Assembly (NCBI GenBank): GCA_041736705.1
Contig: JBGSTC010000020.1
Span: forward strand, 56,180-120,179
From: GWE2-51-13 sp041736705
GTDB taxonomy: Bacteria; Bacillota_I; Bacilli_A; Erysipelotrichales; Erysipelotrichaceae
DNA: 64,000 nt
Direction: 5' to 3'
In this document: piece by piece, positions 8,298 through 17,911 of the stretch
How the letters are laid out: each line of letters begins with the position of its first letter
How positions within the stretch are numbered: position 1 is the stretch's first letter
Position numbers and translations under genes: made by a program
Notes under the pieces: generated by a model
What the model was told of the DNA's origin: nothing
The model's database searches: none
What the model saw: the letters and a program-made list of their open reading frames with translations, nothing else

Positions 8298-8846
8298 ATG
8301 ATCCTCAAGCTTACCGAAGCTCAAGCGATCGATCCAGCCATCAAACAGGGCGACCTGGATGCGTTTGAAACATCGATCCGCGAGCTGACTCACAACAAAT
8401 TCCAAAAAGTAAACGTCCGGGCAAGCAATCTCACCATCGAAAATTACACGATCAACGTGGGTGAGGGAACGACCCTCGGGATGCGTGTGAACGACACAAT
8501 CGAAATCAACGACACACTATACAATGATGGACTCTATGTCATCAAGATATTGGGTGCCACCACAATCACAATTGATGAGATCGTTGCGGGGAGTGTCCCA
8601 TTCATTGCAGAGACCGCCAAAGACGCGATTGTGACGTTGATTCATTATCCCCCGGACATTGTCAAGGGTGTTAAATCACTCATCGAATACGGCCTCAAAA
8701 TGGCCGATAAGGTGGGGGTCAAATCCGAGACGATCAGCCGGATGTCTGTAACCTATTATGACGTCAATGCAAACGACAACGCCGAGGGTTATCCTAAAGC
8801 GCTGCTTGACTTCATTCACAAGTACGAAAAAATGAGGTGGGGATGA
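8298..8846 (+). CDS. Head-tail connector (adaptor, SPP1 gp15-like)
   Basis: The start at 8298 was chosen for its AAGGAGGGA site at 8285-8293; longer frames lack one. The 182-residue product ends with a helical part (IVKGVKSLIEYGLKMADK, then SETISRMSVTYYDVNAND) typical of adaptor proteins that dock beneath the portal. Immediate neighbours are the head-closure and joining genes. The fold assignment is inferred from position and the C-terminal pattern. Confidence 0.75.
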   Translation: MILKLTEAQAIDPAIKQGDLDAFETSIRELTHNKFQKVNVRASNLTIENYTINVGEGTTLGMRVNDTIEINDTLYNDGLYVIKILGATTITIDEIVAGSVPFIAETAKDAIVTLIHYPPDIVKGVKSLIEYGLKMADKVGVKSETISRMSVTYYDVNANDNAEGYPKALLDFIHKYEKMRWG

Positions 8847-9178
8847 TGTTCACCACCCAGGACTATCGGATCCAAAGTGCAGTCTTAGTCGATGACGGTA
8901 TCGGTGGCAGTGTTGCCACATGGACGGACGCGATGGATAGCGTTAAGGCATACATCGATCTCATTACCGGGAACGACAATAACACAGTGCAAAACGCATT
9001 CGTGGAGCAATCCACTCATATCCTCATCATCCCGACCCACACACCTGGGATCACCGACAAGATGCGCGTGGTCGATGCTGCCGATCGGTGGTATTCAATC
9101 ACCTACGTGGATGATCCGGTGGGACAACATCATCACCTCGAGCTTTATCTTAAATTTGGGGGTGTGATCAGTGGGTAA
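8843..9178 (+). CDS. Head closure protein (SPP1 gp16-like)
   Basis: The 111-residue product overlaps the adaptor gene (ATGA). It is mostly beta, with the D-x-G-G-x-x-A-x-W pattern (DDGIGGSVATW) and a late MRVVDAADRWYSITYVDDP segment. Both are seen in head-closure (Hc1) proteins that gate the capsid after packaging. ATG 8843 or 8846 may be used; the AGGTGG site at 8835-8840 suits the second better. Confidence 0.8.
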   Translation: MMFTTQDYRIQSAVLVDDGIGGSVATWTDAMDSVKAYIDLITGNDNNTVQNAFVEQSTHILIIPTHTPGITDKMRVVDAADRWYSITYVDDPVGQHHHLELYLKFGGVISG

Positions 9179-9596
9179 GGGTTTCAAGTTTGTCGATAAT
9201 TCCGACAAAGTGATGAAGCACCTCCGGGAAGTTTCCGAAAAAGGCCTCCTTGAGGCATGCCTACTCATTGAGGGGCAAGCCAAGATGTTGGCGCCGGTCG
9301 GAGGAACAGAGGCGTTGAGAGATAAAATCAACCACAATATCCGCCATGAAAACGGACAAATCATCGGTGAGGTCGGATCACCCCTCATGTATGCGATCTA
9401 TGTTGAATTCGGGACCGGAGAGTTTGCCGAGAATGGTCAAGGTCGAAAAGGCGGATGGGCGTATAAAACACCCGACGGTCAATTTCACTTTACTCGAGGC
9501 ATGAAACCTCAATCGTTTTTGCGCCCGGCTTTCAGAGAAAACAAAGAGAATATCAAACAGATTATCGCTAAAGAACTAAAAAAGAACTTCAAGTAA
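9171..9596 (+). CDS. HK97 gp10-like tail-joining protein
   Basis: The 141-residue product contains the HK97_gp10 family core: an early helix with ACLLIEGQAKMLAPVG, then SPLMYAIYVEFGTGEFAENG, then the ending MKPQSFLRPAFRENKENI. The family lies between head completion and tail terminator genes and probably serves in head-tail joining. It starts with GTG at 9171 and overlaps the previous gene by eight bases. Confidence 0.88.
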   Translation: MGKGFKFVDNSDKVMKHLREVSEKGLLEACLLIEGQAKMLAPVGGTEALRDKINHNIRHENGQIIGEVGSPLMYAIYVEFGTGEFAENGQGRKGGWAYKTPDGQFHFTRGMKPQSFLRPAFRENKENIKQIIAKELKKNFK

Positions 9597-9608
9597 GGAG
9601 GACACATC

Positions 9609-9977
9609 ATGCTTGATTTAATGAAAGCGTTGACCGATGAGCTACGGCTGGTCACAGGCGAGGCATATCACGACCGCAACACGCAAGCGACAGTGGTTTA
9701 CCCTTACTTGACGTTTGATCTGTCCAGCGAGTCGATCGAGCGCAATATGGAGGGATTCTACCTCGACGTTGATATCTTCGACAATAGCTCATCCTATACG
9801 GGCGTATTCACACTCGAAACGGCTCTAAAGGATCACTTCAAAGACAACCGAAAACTGACGGATGAATTATACATCCGCTTTAATTTCCTACGCTCAACCT
9901 CGGTACCCACCGGGGATGAGATTATCAAGAGGCGTAACTTGCAATTTTACGTCAGAACAGATTGGAGGAATAAATAA
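9609..9977 (+). CDS. Tail terminator/completion protein (SPP1 gp17-like)
   Basis: The 122-residue protein begins with a helix (DLMKALTDELRLVTG) and continues with the YPYLTFDL and YLDVDIFDN strands seen in tail-completion proteins that cap the tail tube at its head end. It has an AAGGAGG ribosome binding site and abuts the major tail protein gene with no gap. Confidence 0.75.
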   Translation: MLDLMKALTDELRLVTGEAYHDRNTQATVVYPYLTFDLSSESIERNMEGFYLDVDIFDNSSSYTGVFTLETALKDHFKDNRKLTDELYIRFNFLRSTSVPTGDEIIKRRNLQFYVRTDWRNK

Positions 9978-10577
9978 ATGCCATTAGCAACCAAAGGCTA
10001 TACCGAAAACACGCCTAAGTATTATCTGATCGATGCCGCGACCGTTTACAAGGACGTCACGTACACCGAGGTCGGTGGATTCACCGGAACCTTAGTGGGC
10101 GCGACGAGCGGAGGCGTAAACGTTAAGATCGAACAGAATTACCGTCACCCCGAGGTGGACGGAACAGCGCACGTCCAGGGGATGGTCAAAGGTAATACCG
10201 TCTTGGAAAGTGCAAAAGCGACCGCTGTTATCCCGCTCAAGGAAATTACAGCTGAAAACATCCGAATGGGTCTCAATGCAGCGATGCGCGACGCGTTGGC
10301 GGCCGAGGCTCCGACCGGCTACAAGGTCATCGAGACCAAACGTGAGGTCGAGGCAACAGACTATCTCACCAACTTGGCCATCGTTGGAAGAATGGCCGGA
10401 ACAAACAACCCCATCATCGTGATCCTGGACAATCCGCTTTGCACCGGAGGCGTCGAGATCGGCACCGAGGACACTGGCGAGGCTATCGTCGAACTCACCC
10501 ATGAGGCACATGCGACCGCTGCTCAATTAGCCGCCGATACGTTCCCGTGGCGCATCCTATTCCCGGCGATCGCCTAA
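9978..10577 (+). CDS. Major tail protein
   Basis: The 199-residue, beta-rich protein lies between the tail terminator and the tail chaperones, the fixed place of the tube protein. It has the GGVNVKIEQNYRHPEVDGT and GNTVLESAKATAVIPLKEIT elements seen in siphovirus major tail proteins of Bacillota prophages. It polymerises around the tape measure to form the tail tube. Confidence 0.85.
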   Translation: MPLATKGYTENTPKYYLIDAATVYKDVTYTEVGGFTGTLVGATSGGVNVKIEQNYRHPEVDGTAHVQGMVKGNTVLESAKATAVIPLKEITAENIRMGLNAAMRDALAAEAPTGYKVIETKREVEATDYLTNLAIVGRMAGTNNPIIVILDNPLCTGGVEIGTEDTGEAIVELTHEAHATAAQLAADTFPWRILFPAIA

Positions 10578-10593
10578 GAGAGGAATGATCTGA

Positions 10594-10968
10594 ATGAAAT
10601 TCGAAATGAGAGAATTGAGAGGGGACGACATGTTCCCTCTCATTCATATTGTCGGCAAGATCGGCATTACGGACGACATCGTTGACCTGTATAGCGGATC
10701 TGAAAAGCTCAGTGGAACCAAAGAGGAAATTGAAAAGATGATTGAGGAGCGAGGCATGAAGATCGTGGCTCGTATGCTCAAGAAAATCATGGTCAACCTC
10801 CAAGAGGTCAAGGATGATCTCAATCGTTTCCTGGCTGAACTGTGTGGTATCACCCCGAAAGAGATCAGTGACCTCGGCATCAAGGATTATACGACATTGG
10901 TCGTGACGTTCTTCAAAAAGCCGGAGCTTACTGATTTTTTCAAATCTATCGCCTCATTCATGGGATAG
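10594..10968 (+). CDS. Tail assembly chaperone G
   Basis: The 124-residue, largely helical protein sits between the major tail protein and the tape measure, as in lambda gpG and its Gram-positive equivalents. It coats the tape measure before tube assembly. Near the 3' end the frame contains a T TTT TTC heptamer. A -1 slip there opens a frame that runs without a stop into the next ORF and gives a G-T fusion of about 229 residues. Confidence 0.85.
   Translation: MKFEMRELRGDDMFPLIHIVGKIGITDDIVDLYSGSEKLSGTKEEIEKMIEERGMKIVARMLKKIMVNLQEVKDDLNRFLAELCGITPKEISDLGIKDYTTLVVTFFKKPELTDFFKSIASFMG
10935..10941 (+). promoter_or_regulatory. Slippery heptamer for -1 frameshift (G to G-T)
   Basis: The heptamer TTTTTTC is read as gaT TTT TTC in frame with G. 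After a -1 slip, the frame from 10941 to 11282 has no stop codon and contains the T ORF. This matches the X XXY YYZ rule and the conserved tail-chaperone frameshift of siphoviruses. Confidence 0.75.
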
Positions 10969-11033
10969 GGGATGACGGCGAGCACATCATAAAGGATACA
11001 CTATACCAACGATACAGTAATCCACGTGAGATT

Positions 11034-11282
11034 ATGGCGACATATTCGATGCGTGGATTATTTGATTTTATCTTGTTCATCCTCGACCAGGAGCAAGATG
11101 ACACACTTTGGGAGCTATGGCTTGCAAAGGACGTCAAGGACGATTTCAAGACATTCAAAAAGAAACGGATGAAAGCTATCCGCAAAAAGAAAGTCAAGAG
11201 TCTATCGGTCGAGCAAGAAAAGGTGATCAACAATGCGAACTCACGCTTTATCAAACCAAGGGAGGGCGGTGAAAATGAATGA
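11034..11282 (+). CDS. Tail assembly chaperone T portion, expressed as a -1 frameshift product
   Basis: The 82-residue ORF is in the -1 frame relative to G, and that frame stays open back to the slippery site at 10935, so the true product is probably the G-T fusion. An independent start at the ATG 11034 has no clear ribosome binding site. The protein starts ATYSMRGLFDFILFILDQEQ and ends in a highly basic stretch (KKRMKAIRKKKVK) suited to binding the tape measure. The stop overlaps the start of the tape measure gene. Confidence 0.75.
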   Translation: MATYSMRGLFDFILFILDQEQDDTLWELWLAKDVKDDFKTFKKKRMKAIRKKKVKSLSVEQEKVINNANSRFIKPREGGENE

Positions 11283-13135
11283 ACAAAGCTGAAGTATTTC
11301 AGTTATTAGGGACGGTCGGCATCGATACTCAAGATGCCGATAGATCAGTCAACAATACGACTAAGAACGCCAAAGATCAAAGCGAGAAGATCTCGGGGTA
11401 TTTCAAGACAGCTGCGAAAGTCATCGCCACCGTCTTTGCCATTGATAAACTTATCGACTTTGGGAAAGCGTCCGTCGAAGCCGCGGCGGCAGCTCAAGCC
11501 GTGGAATCTCAATTCACTCAAGTGTTTGGTGAACTTGGACCGACTGCAACCACTGCGCTCAATGGCATGGCCGACACGTTCGGGATGTTACCTAATCGTC
11601 TCAAGGGTGCGTTTACGACCACCACGTCGATGTTCCAAGGATTGGGATTAGATACTGAGGCCGCCATGAAACAAGCGACCCGTGCGGTCACATTGTCGGC
11701 GGATGCGGCAGCGTTTTATGACAAGTCTTATGATGATGCAAGCGGCGCACTCAAATCGTTCCTCAAAGGTAATTATGAGGGTGGTGAATCGATTGGCATA
11801 TTTGCAAACGACACTCAAATGGCGGCATATGCCATCAAGAATGGTCTAATCCCAGCGACGGAGGGGGCTAAAAAAGCCACCGAAGAACAACTCTTAGCAG
11901 TGGACAAAGCATCTATTGCCTATAGGACGGCCACCAAAAAATACGGTGAAGATTCCGTACAATCGCGCGAGGCCGCTCTTAAGTTAAAATCAGCGCAAGA
12001 CGATATCGCCGAATCACTCGGCCCGCAAGCTCAGAAATGGCAAGAATTGGACGAGGCAACTAAACAAGCTGTCCGACTCGAGTATGCAACAAACATGCAA
12101 GAACTTGCTGGGGCAACCGGGCAAGCTTCGCGTGAAAGCGACACTTACCAAAATCAAGTCGGCAACATGGAACAGGCATGGACGGACTTCAAAGTTATCA
12201 TTGGTCAGCCCATGATGGGGGTGGTCATTGACGGATTGAAAAACGTCACATCATGGCTGATTCAAGCCGGTGAGGAAGTCCAAGCGTTTACCATTTGGGC
12301 GAAAGAAAACGAGGACATAATGATCCTCATGGGCATCGCGATCGGAACTGTCACAGCGCTTGTCATCGCCTACAACATCCAACAAGGTCTCGCAACTGCA
12401 GGAACTACCCTATGGGGATTCATCGCCGGGGGAGCAACCACCGTCACGACCGCATTGGGTGCAGCGTTCGCGTTCCTTACATCACCGATCGGCCTGGTCA
12501 TCCTGGCCATTGGGGCCGCTATCGCGATCGGTGTTCTACTTTATAAGAATTGGGACACTGTCACGAAAAAAGCCGGTGAGCTTTGGACGAGTATCAAGGT
12601 TAAGTTTGACAAAATCGGTGAGGCAATTAAAAAGCCGGTTGAGGACGCTAAGAACTTCATCAAGGATATGATTGACAAGATCAAGGGCTTTTTCAACTTT
12701 AAGTGGGAACTACCTAAGATCAAGATGCCCCACGTCAAGATCGATGGTGAGTTTAGTCTCTTACCTCCCAAAGTACCGAAATTCAGCATCGATTGGTACA
12801 AGGACGGCGGGATCATGACATCACCCACGCTGTTTGGTATGAACGGCATGCGAGGCATGGTCGGAGGCGAGGCCGGGGATGAGGCGATTCTACCTCTTAA
12901 CCGGGAAACCCTCGGCATGATCGGCGACGGCATCTTCGACGCGAGCGGACAAGGTGGCGGTGGATGGTTACAAGACAAACTTGATACCATCATTGAGCTC
13001 TTGACCTGGCTGTTTCAAAAGGATCCTCAGTCATTCCAATTACTACTCGAATCCGGCGCAATCGCCGGCGAGCTCATGCCCTACATCGACAAAGAGATGG
13101 GAAAACAAACTGAAAGAAAAAAGAGAGGAGGATAA
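11279..13135 (+). CDS. Tail tape measure protein
   Basis: The 618-residue protein has an N-terminal helical region, a central Ala/Gln/Lys-rich part, a hydrophobic block at about 350-430 with two or three possible membrane segments, and a C-terminal GGEAGDEAILPLNRETLG motif found in many tape measures. It sets tail length and enters the cell envelope during DNA injection. Using the usual rule of about 1.5 angstrom per residue, the tail would be near 90 nm. The start overlaps the T stop (ATGA). Confidence 0.93.
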   Translation: MNKAEVFQLLGTVGIDTQDADRSVNNTTKNAKDQSEKISGYFKTAAKVIATVFAIDKLIDFGKASVEAAAAAQAVESQFTQVFGELGPTATTALNGMADTFGMLPNRLKGAFTTTTSMFQGLGLDTEAAMKQATRAVTLSADAAAFYDKSYDDASGALKSFLKGNYEGGESIGIFANDTQMAAYAIKNGLIPATEGAKKATEEQLLAVDKASIAYRTATKKYGEDSVQSREAALKLKSAQDDIAESLGPQAQKWQELDEATKQAVRLEYATNMQELAGATGQASRESDTYQNQVGNMEQAWTDFKVIIGQPMMGVVIDGLKNVTSWLIQAGEEVQAFTIWAKENEDIMILMGIAIGTVTALVIAYNIQQGLATAGTTLWGFIAGGATTVTTALGAAFAFLTSPIGLVILAIGAAIAIGVLLYKNWDTVTKKAGELWTSIKVKFDKIGEAIKKPVEDAKNFIKDMIDKIKGFFNFKWELPKIKMPHVKIDGEFSLLPPKVPKFSIDWYKDGGIMTSPTLFGMNGMRGMVGGEAGDEAILPLNRETLGMIGDGIFDASGQGGGGWLQDKLDTIIELLTWLFQKDPQSFQLLLESGAIAGELMPYIDKEMGKQTERKKRGG

Positions 13136-13138
13136 ACC

Positions 13139-13792
13139 ATGAATCAATTTAAGCTTGGAATCAAAAATACGTTCGATGATTGGGACATCCTCCTATCATC
13201 TTTCGAGATCGGTGAGGCCCAACCAAAAACAAACTACATCGACCTACCGGGAAACGACGGCTCGATCGACTTGACAGAGGCGTTGACCGGTGAGATTGCA
13301 TACCGCGATCGAACCATCGAAGCGACATTCACATTCAAACCGCCGCGATCCGGCTGGCGTGCGATGATCGATACCATCCGGGCATATTGCCACGGGCGCA
13401 AACTCCACATCGTTGTTCCGGATGACGCGGATCACTACTACATCGGGCGCGTCAATGTCGGTGCTCTTCAAATCGATGGGCAGATCGCTGCGTTCGATAT
13501 GACGATCGTTTGCGATCCGTTCAAATACAAAAACGATGTGACCGAGTATGATTTCACGATTGGTGCAATCGGCACACTCACTACGGCACTCGTAAACACC
13601 CGTAAGCGCGCAATTCCTACGATTACGGTTAGTGCCCTCACCCAAGTCACATTTGGCGCGGTGAGCGTGTCCTTGAGCGCTGGGCCACATGTTGTAACGT
13701 CGATCGTCCTGGTCGAGGGAAACAACACGCTCACCTTGACTGCAGCCGAGGGGACCACGGTCCACATCGAGTATCAAGAGGGGGCATTGTAA
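13139..13792 (+). CDS. Distal tail protein (Dit)
   Basis: The 217-residue protein follows the tape measure and has the two-part Dit layout. The N-terminal belt domain contains YIDLPGNDGSIDLTEALTG and RDRTIEATFTF. A C-terminal galectin-like beta region follows. Dit forms the hexameric hub between tube, Tal and receptor-binding proteins. It ends in direct overlap with the Tal gene. Confidence 0.9.
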   Translation: MNQFKLGIKNTFDDWDILLSSFEIGEAQPKTNYIDLPGNDGSIDLTEALTGEIAYRDRTIEATFTFKPPRSGWRAMIDTIRAYCHGRKLHIVVPDDADHYYIGRVNVGALQIDGQIAAFDMTIVCDPFKYKNDVTEYDFTIGAIGTLTTALVNTRKRAIPTITVSALTQVTFGAVSVSLSAGPHVVTSIVLVEGNNTLTLTAAEGTTVHIEYQEGAL

Positions 13793-15393
13793 TGTTCATC
13801 GTGACATGCGACGGGGCGCTCCTTTATGATCCGCGCGTTGATGATCTTAAAATCTCAAGTGCAAAAATTACACTTGAAGTGAATAAGGTCGGAGGTTTTG
13901 ATTTCACGATCCAACCGACACATTCTCTCTATGGCTCCATTCACAAACTCAAGTCGATCATTGAGGTGCGCCAAGATAATGTCCTCATTTTCAGAGGACG
14001 AGTCCTCAATGACACGCTTGGGCTCTATAAGAACAAAGACATCGTATGCGAGGGTGACCTGGCATATTTTAACGACACCATCATGAGGCCATATGACTTT
14101 TCCGGGACGATCAGCGACTTTCTGCAATCGATCATCACGAGCCACAACGCCCAGGTGGAGGTCAATAAGCAATTCACCCTGGGGAACGTCACGGTGACGG
14201 ATCCGAACGATATCATCACCCGATCGTCCATCGACTACATCAAGAGCTGGGACGTGATCAACAATAAGCTTATTGATCTGCTCGGGGGATATATCATGCT
14301 CCGGCGCGTGGGTGCTATCAATTACATCGACTACTTGGTCGACAGTACGAGCCAAAGCACACAAGCCATCGAGCTTGGGAGTAATATCCTGGACGTCATT
14401 AAAGAGACCAGGGGCGATGAGATCATCACCGCGCTCATTCCATTGGGTGCCAAACTCAAGGACGAAGAGGGCAATGATACCGACATCCGGCTTACGATTG
14501 CAAATATCAATGGTGGAGTTGATCATGTCTACGATCAGGATGCAGTGGATCTCTATGGATGGGTATTTAGTGTTGAGATATGGAATGACGTGACGGACGC
14601 GAGCAATCTGCTCGCCAAGGGCAATGCGAAACTTGCAACACTCATCAATCTTGGCGTGAGTATTGAACTCAAGGCGATCGATTTATCCATGATCGACGTC
14701 AATATCGATGAGCTGAGAGTGTTTGAATACGTCCAAGTGACAAGTGTGCCACACGGGATCGACACCCTGGCGCTGATCGACAAACTCACGATCGACCTAC
14801 TGACCCCTCAAAACAATACGGTGACTCTCGGTTTCGGATATGAGACGTTCACCGAAAAACAAGCCGTGAGCGACAAAGCAATTCGGCAGATTCAAGCCGA
14901 CTATGTGACCAATGCTCAAGTCATGGATGTACGAAATAACCTGGTACTCTTAGCCTCAAGCATTCAACAAACAGCGGAACAGATCCGCACGGAAGTCTCT
15001 GAGCAATATGTTTCAAGCGGGGCTCTCGATCAATACAAAAACGAAGTCTCGACTCAGTTTACTCAGACATCAACCGACTACACGTATCTGTTTACTCAAC
15101 TCCAAACCTACGTTCAAACGCTCGATGGTGATACCCAAGCGCAATTCCAAGAGATCGTGAAGTACATCCGATTCGTAGATGGAAACATTGTCCTTGGTGA
15201 AATCGGAAACGAAATCACGCTTACGATCGAGAATGACCGGATATCGTTCAAACAGAACGGCGCGGAGGTCGCCTATTTTTCAAACAACATCCTCTACGTT
15301 ACGGACGCCCGATTCCTGGTCTCTTTAAGGATCGGCAACTTTGCATTTATCCCCAGGGCCAACGGGTCGCTGGACTTCAAGAAAGTGGGGTGA
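13792..15393 (+). CDS. Tail-associated protein (Tal; tail tip)
   Basis: The 533-residue protein begins with the gp27-like fold common to Tal and prophage endopeptidase tail proteins (ITLEVNKVGGFDFTIQPTHS, and LKSIIEVRQDN with FRGRVLNDT). It continues with a helical stalk at about 360-460. The short beta C-terminus resembles SPP1-type tails. I see no separate peptidase or lytic domain. It closes the tail tube and may hold the fibre. Confidence 0.87.
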   Translation: MFIVTCDGALLYDPRVDDLKISSAKITLEVNKVGGFDFTIQPTHSLYGSIHKLKSIIEVRQDNVLIFRGRVLNDTLGLYKNKDIVCEGDLAYFNDTIMRPYDFSGTISDFLQSIITSHNAQVEVNKQFTLGNVTVTDPNDIITRSSIDYIKSWDVINNKLIDLLGGYIMLRRVGAINYIDYLVDSTSQSTQAIELGSNILDVIKETRGDEIITALIPLGAKLKDEEGNDTDIRLTIANINGGVDHVYDQDAVDLYGWVFSVEIWNDVTDASNLLAKGNAKLATLINLGVSIELKAIDLSMIDVNIDELRVFEYVQVTSVPHGIDTLALIDKLTIDLLTPQNNTVTLGFGYETFTEKQAVSDKAIRQIQADYVTNAQVMDVRNNLVLLASSIQQTAEQIRTEVSEQYVSSGALDQYKNEVSTQFTQTSTDYTYLFTQLQTYVQTLDGDTQAQFQEIVKYIRFVDGNIVLGEIGNEITLTIENDRISFKQNGAEVAYFSNNILYVTDARFLVSLRIGNFAFIPRANGSLDFKKVG

Positions 15394-15397
15394 GAAC

Positions 15398-17548
15398 ATG
15401 GCATCCGATACGAAAACACAGGTGATCAAAGGTGGTCACTATCTAAGATTATCATGGTCGTCGGTCGCAGATCCTAACACCAACACCTCGCTTGTCACTC
15501 TCAATCTCTACTACGGTCTAAGTTATTCGACCTCATCCATCGCCATCGGTTCACGTAGTGATGCCAAGATGACCTACGATGGTGTCGATGTCGGATTCAT
15601 CGCAAATGCCATCAACTTTTCGGGTATTGGTGAACGACTGCTCGGGACAACTCAGCGCACGATCAGTCACAATCCGGATGGATCCAAAACTCTCAGTATC
15701 GCAGCGACATATCCGATGCGTGCGACGCTGGACGGAACGTATTTTGCAAGCGTAGTCATTTCAGACAGCGCTCTACTTGATACGATACCAAGAGCGAGTC
15801 AACCGACCGTCAGTCCTACACCGGTGGAATTGGGTGGTGTCTTATCCATTCAGACGCATCGAGCAAGCAGCTCTTTCACCCACACATTAGAATACACGTT
15901 CGGAAATCAGAGCGGAGTTATCGTTGAGAACCTCCCGACTGACTACGATTGGACGGTCCCTTTGACCTTGGCCAACGCGATTCCAAACGCAACCAGCGGA
16001 TCCGGGATCATCACATGTAAGACATACAATGGTGCGACTCTCATCGGAACCAAGACAGTGGCATTTACGGCCAACGTTCCAACAAGCGTCGTTCCGGTCA
16101 TCAATTCGGTGAACATCACTGAGGCTGTCGCTGGATTAGCAGCCAAATTCTTGGCATACGTTCAGAACAAATCCAAGCTCGCTGTCGCGACAAGTGCATC
16201 CGGGGCATACTCGAGCACGATCACTCAGATCAAGGTCACGATCGAAAATACGAACTACACCGGAGCATCGATCACCAGCGACATCATCACGGGATCGGGA
16301 ACGATCAGCGTAGTCATCCTGGTCACAGATAGCCGTGGAAGAACGAAATCACAAACCGTCAACGTGACGGTGGTCGTTTACACCAACCCCGCCATCAATG
16401 CGATGAATGCGTATAGGGTTAATGGTAGTGGGACACCCATGGATGACGGGACGAGCATTGCGATCCCGATGAACTTCTTGATCGCAAGCGTGAACAATCG
16501 AAACAATAAAACTTGGCTGCTCGAATATCGCATAGTGGGCGCTCCATCATGGACGACGCTGTCAAGTGGATCTGTTTATACCTACAATGCAACTTACACA
16601 AATCTGACGGGTCTGTTCAGTGGGGACAATTCTTACGAAATCCGTCTGACGATCACCGACTATTTCACATCGATCAGTCGTATCGTTTCAATCGGAACGG
16701 CATTTGCGCTTTACAACATCAACGCGAGCGGTAAAGGGTGGGCGTTCGGTAAGGTCTCAGAGGGGGACAACCTTGAGGTGGCACTCGACGCCTATTTCAC
16801 CGGGCTCTTAAAAAAGAACGGGTATGACGTGGCGACCTCATTGGACATCGACACCATCATGACGACATTGGCCAACAAGCTCAATCTCACCGGCGGGACG
16901 CTCACGGGCAATCTGACGGCGGTCAACCTCTCCTCCCAATTTGGACTCGTTCAACAAAAAGCCATCACTGATGGAAATGGTCTCCCCCTTGGAAATATTC
17001 CGTCTGGCAATGCCGATTTGGCAATCGACACGGGATGGTACAACTACACAACCGGAAACTCAAATACACCCGACACATACGGTTCGATGTTAGTCCTGGA
17101 GCGAACAAGCACAATTATCTTTCAACTTGCTTTTGGCTCAAACGGTAAAATGTTTCATCGATCAACTATTGATGGTGGGTCAACCTGGACTGCATGGCAA
17201 ACCCTTTGGACGAACGCAACGACCCGGACGAGATTCACTCAACTGTGGACGGGGACGCTGGATGCCGCTAATGAAATCGGGACTCTTTCTGAGGCCTATT
17301 CCAATTTTGATTTCTTGATCGTCGTTGGATTTATGGACAACGCGTCGAGTGAGAACATGGTATCTGTGGAAATTCCGGTGGGAACAATCAGCACGAATGT
17401 TAGGCGATACACGCTCAATCATTCTTACACATCCGCATCCGTATCCTATGTTCATTTCAGTTTTCCGAGTACGACGCAAATTCGAGTGGATAGTGTTTCG
17501 GGAGCCTATGTCGAAGCGATCCGTTACGTATACGGCGTGAAACTATAA
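15398..17548 (+). CDS. Tail fibre / receptor-binding protein, DUF859 type with pyocin-knob-like C-terminus
   Basis: The start at 15398 follows a GTGAGAA site and gives 716 residues. The N-terminal half (KTQVIKGGHYLRLSWSSVAD) matches the DUF859 family of phage tail fibre proteins and is rich in Thr, Ser and Asn beta repeats. Residues about 500-650 carry LTGGTLTGNLTA followed by DLAIDTGWYNY and STWTAWQTLW, the pattern of pyocin-knob fibre tips. It probably recognises a host surface polysaccharide. Receptor specificity cannot be read from the sequence. Confidence 0.8.
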   Translation: MASDTKTQVIKGGHYLRLSWSSVADPNTNTSLVTLNLYYGLSYSTSSIAIGSRSDAKMTYDGVDVGFIANAINFSGIGERLLGTTQRTISHNPDGSKTLSIAATYPMRATLDGTYFASVVISDSALLDTIPRASQPTVSPTPVELGGVLSIQTHRASSSFTHTLEYTFGNQSGVIVENLPTDYDWTVPLTLANAIPNATSGSGIITCKTYNGATLIGTKTVAFTANVPTSVVPVINSVNITEAVAGLAAKFLAYVQNKSKLAVATSASGAYSSTITQIKVTIENTNYTGASITSDIITGSGTISVVILVTDSRGRTKSQTVNVTVVVYTNPAINAMNAYRVNGSGTPMDDGTSIAIPMNFLIASVNNRNNKTWLLEYRIVGAPSWTTLSSGSVYTYNATYTNLTGLFSGDNSYEIRLTITDYFTSISRIVSIGTAFALYNINASGKGWAFGKVSEGDNLEVALDAYFTGLLKKNGYDVATSLDIDTIMTTLANKLNLTGGTLTGNLTAVNLSSQFGLVQQKAITDGNGLPLGNIPSGNADLAIDTGWYNYTTGNSNTPDTYGSMLVLERTSTIIFQLAFGSNGKMFHRSTIDGGSTWTAWQTLWTNATTRTRFTQLWTGTLDAANEIGTLSEAYSNFDFLIVVGFMDNASSENMVSVEIPVGTISTNVRRYTLNHSYTSASVSYVHFSFPSTTQIRVDSVSGAYVEAIRYVYGVKL

Positions 17549-17569
17549 AAGAGAGGTAGGTAAAAACCT

Positions 17570-17911
17570 ATGCAAAACATCATTGAACAACTGACTCCGT
17601 CCCTGTTGGAAATCGCGGGGATCCTTTTGTCGGCCTTTGCCGGATGGCTTGGTCTACAATTGAAACTATGGCTCGATACGCAGCAAAAGCGCTCGATCGT
17701 CGAGTCCTCGGTCAAATACGTCGAGCAAGTCGCGAAAGCCCTGGGGAGCGATGAAAAGCTCGCTATGGCACGAGAAACTGTGCTCACTCGTTTGGCCGGT
17801 CTTAAAATTAAAATTACTGATATCGAATTAAATGTCCTTATCGAGGCAGCTGTCCAAAACTTCACTGATCATTATAAAGACACCTCCGATCGTCCGGAGG
17901 TGACTGAGTAA
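17570..17911 (+). CDS. Phage holin, LLH family
   Basis: The 113-residue protein has one hydrophobic segment at about 12-32 (SLLEIAGILLSAFAGWLGLQ) followed by a charged helical tail (RSIVESSVKYVEQVAKALG), the arrangement of LLH holins. It would form the membrane lesions that free the endolysin. The stop overlaps the endolysin start (TAATG). Confidence 0.85.
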   Translation: MQNIIEQLTPSLLEIAGILLSAFAGWLGLQLKLWLDTQQKRSIVESSVKYVEQVAKALGSDEKLAMARETVLTRLAGLKIKITDIELNVLIEAAVQNFTDHYKDTSDRPEVTE

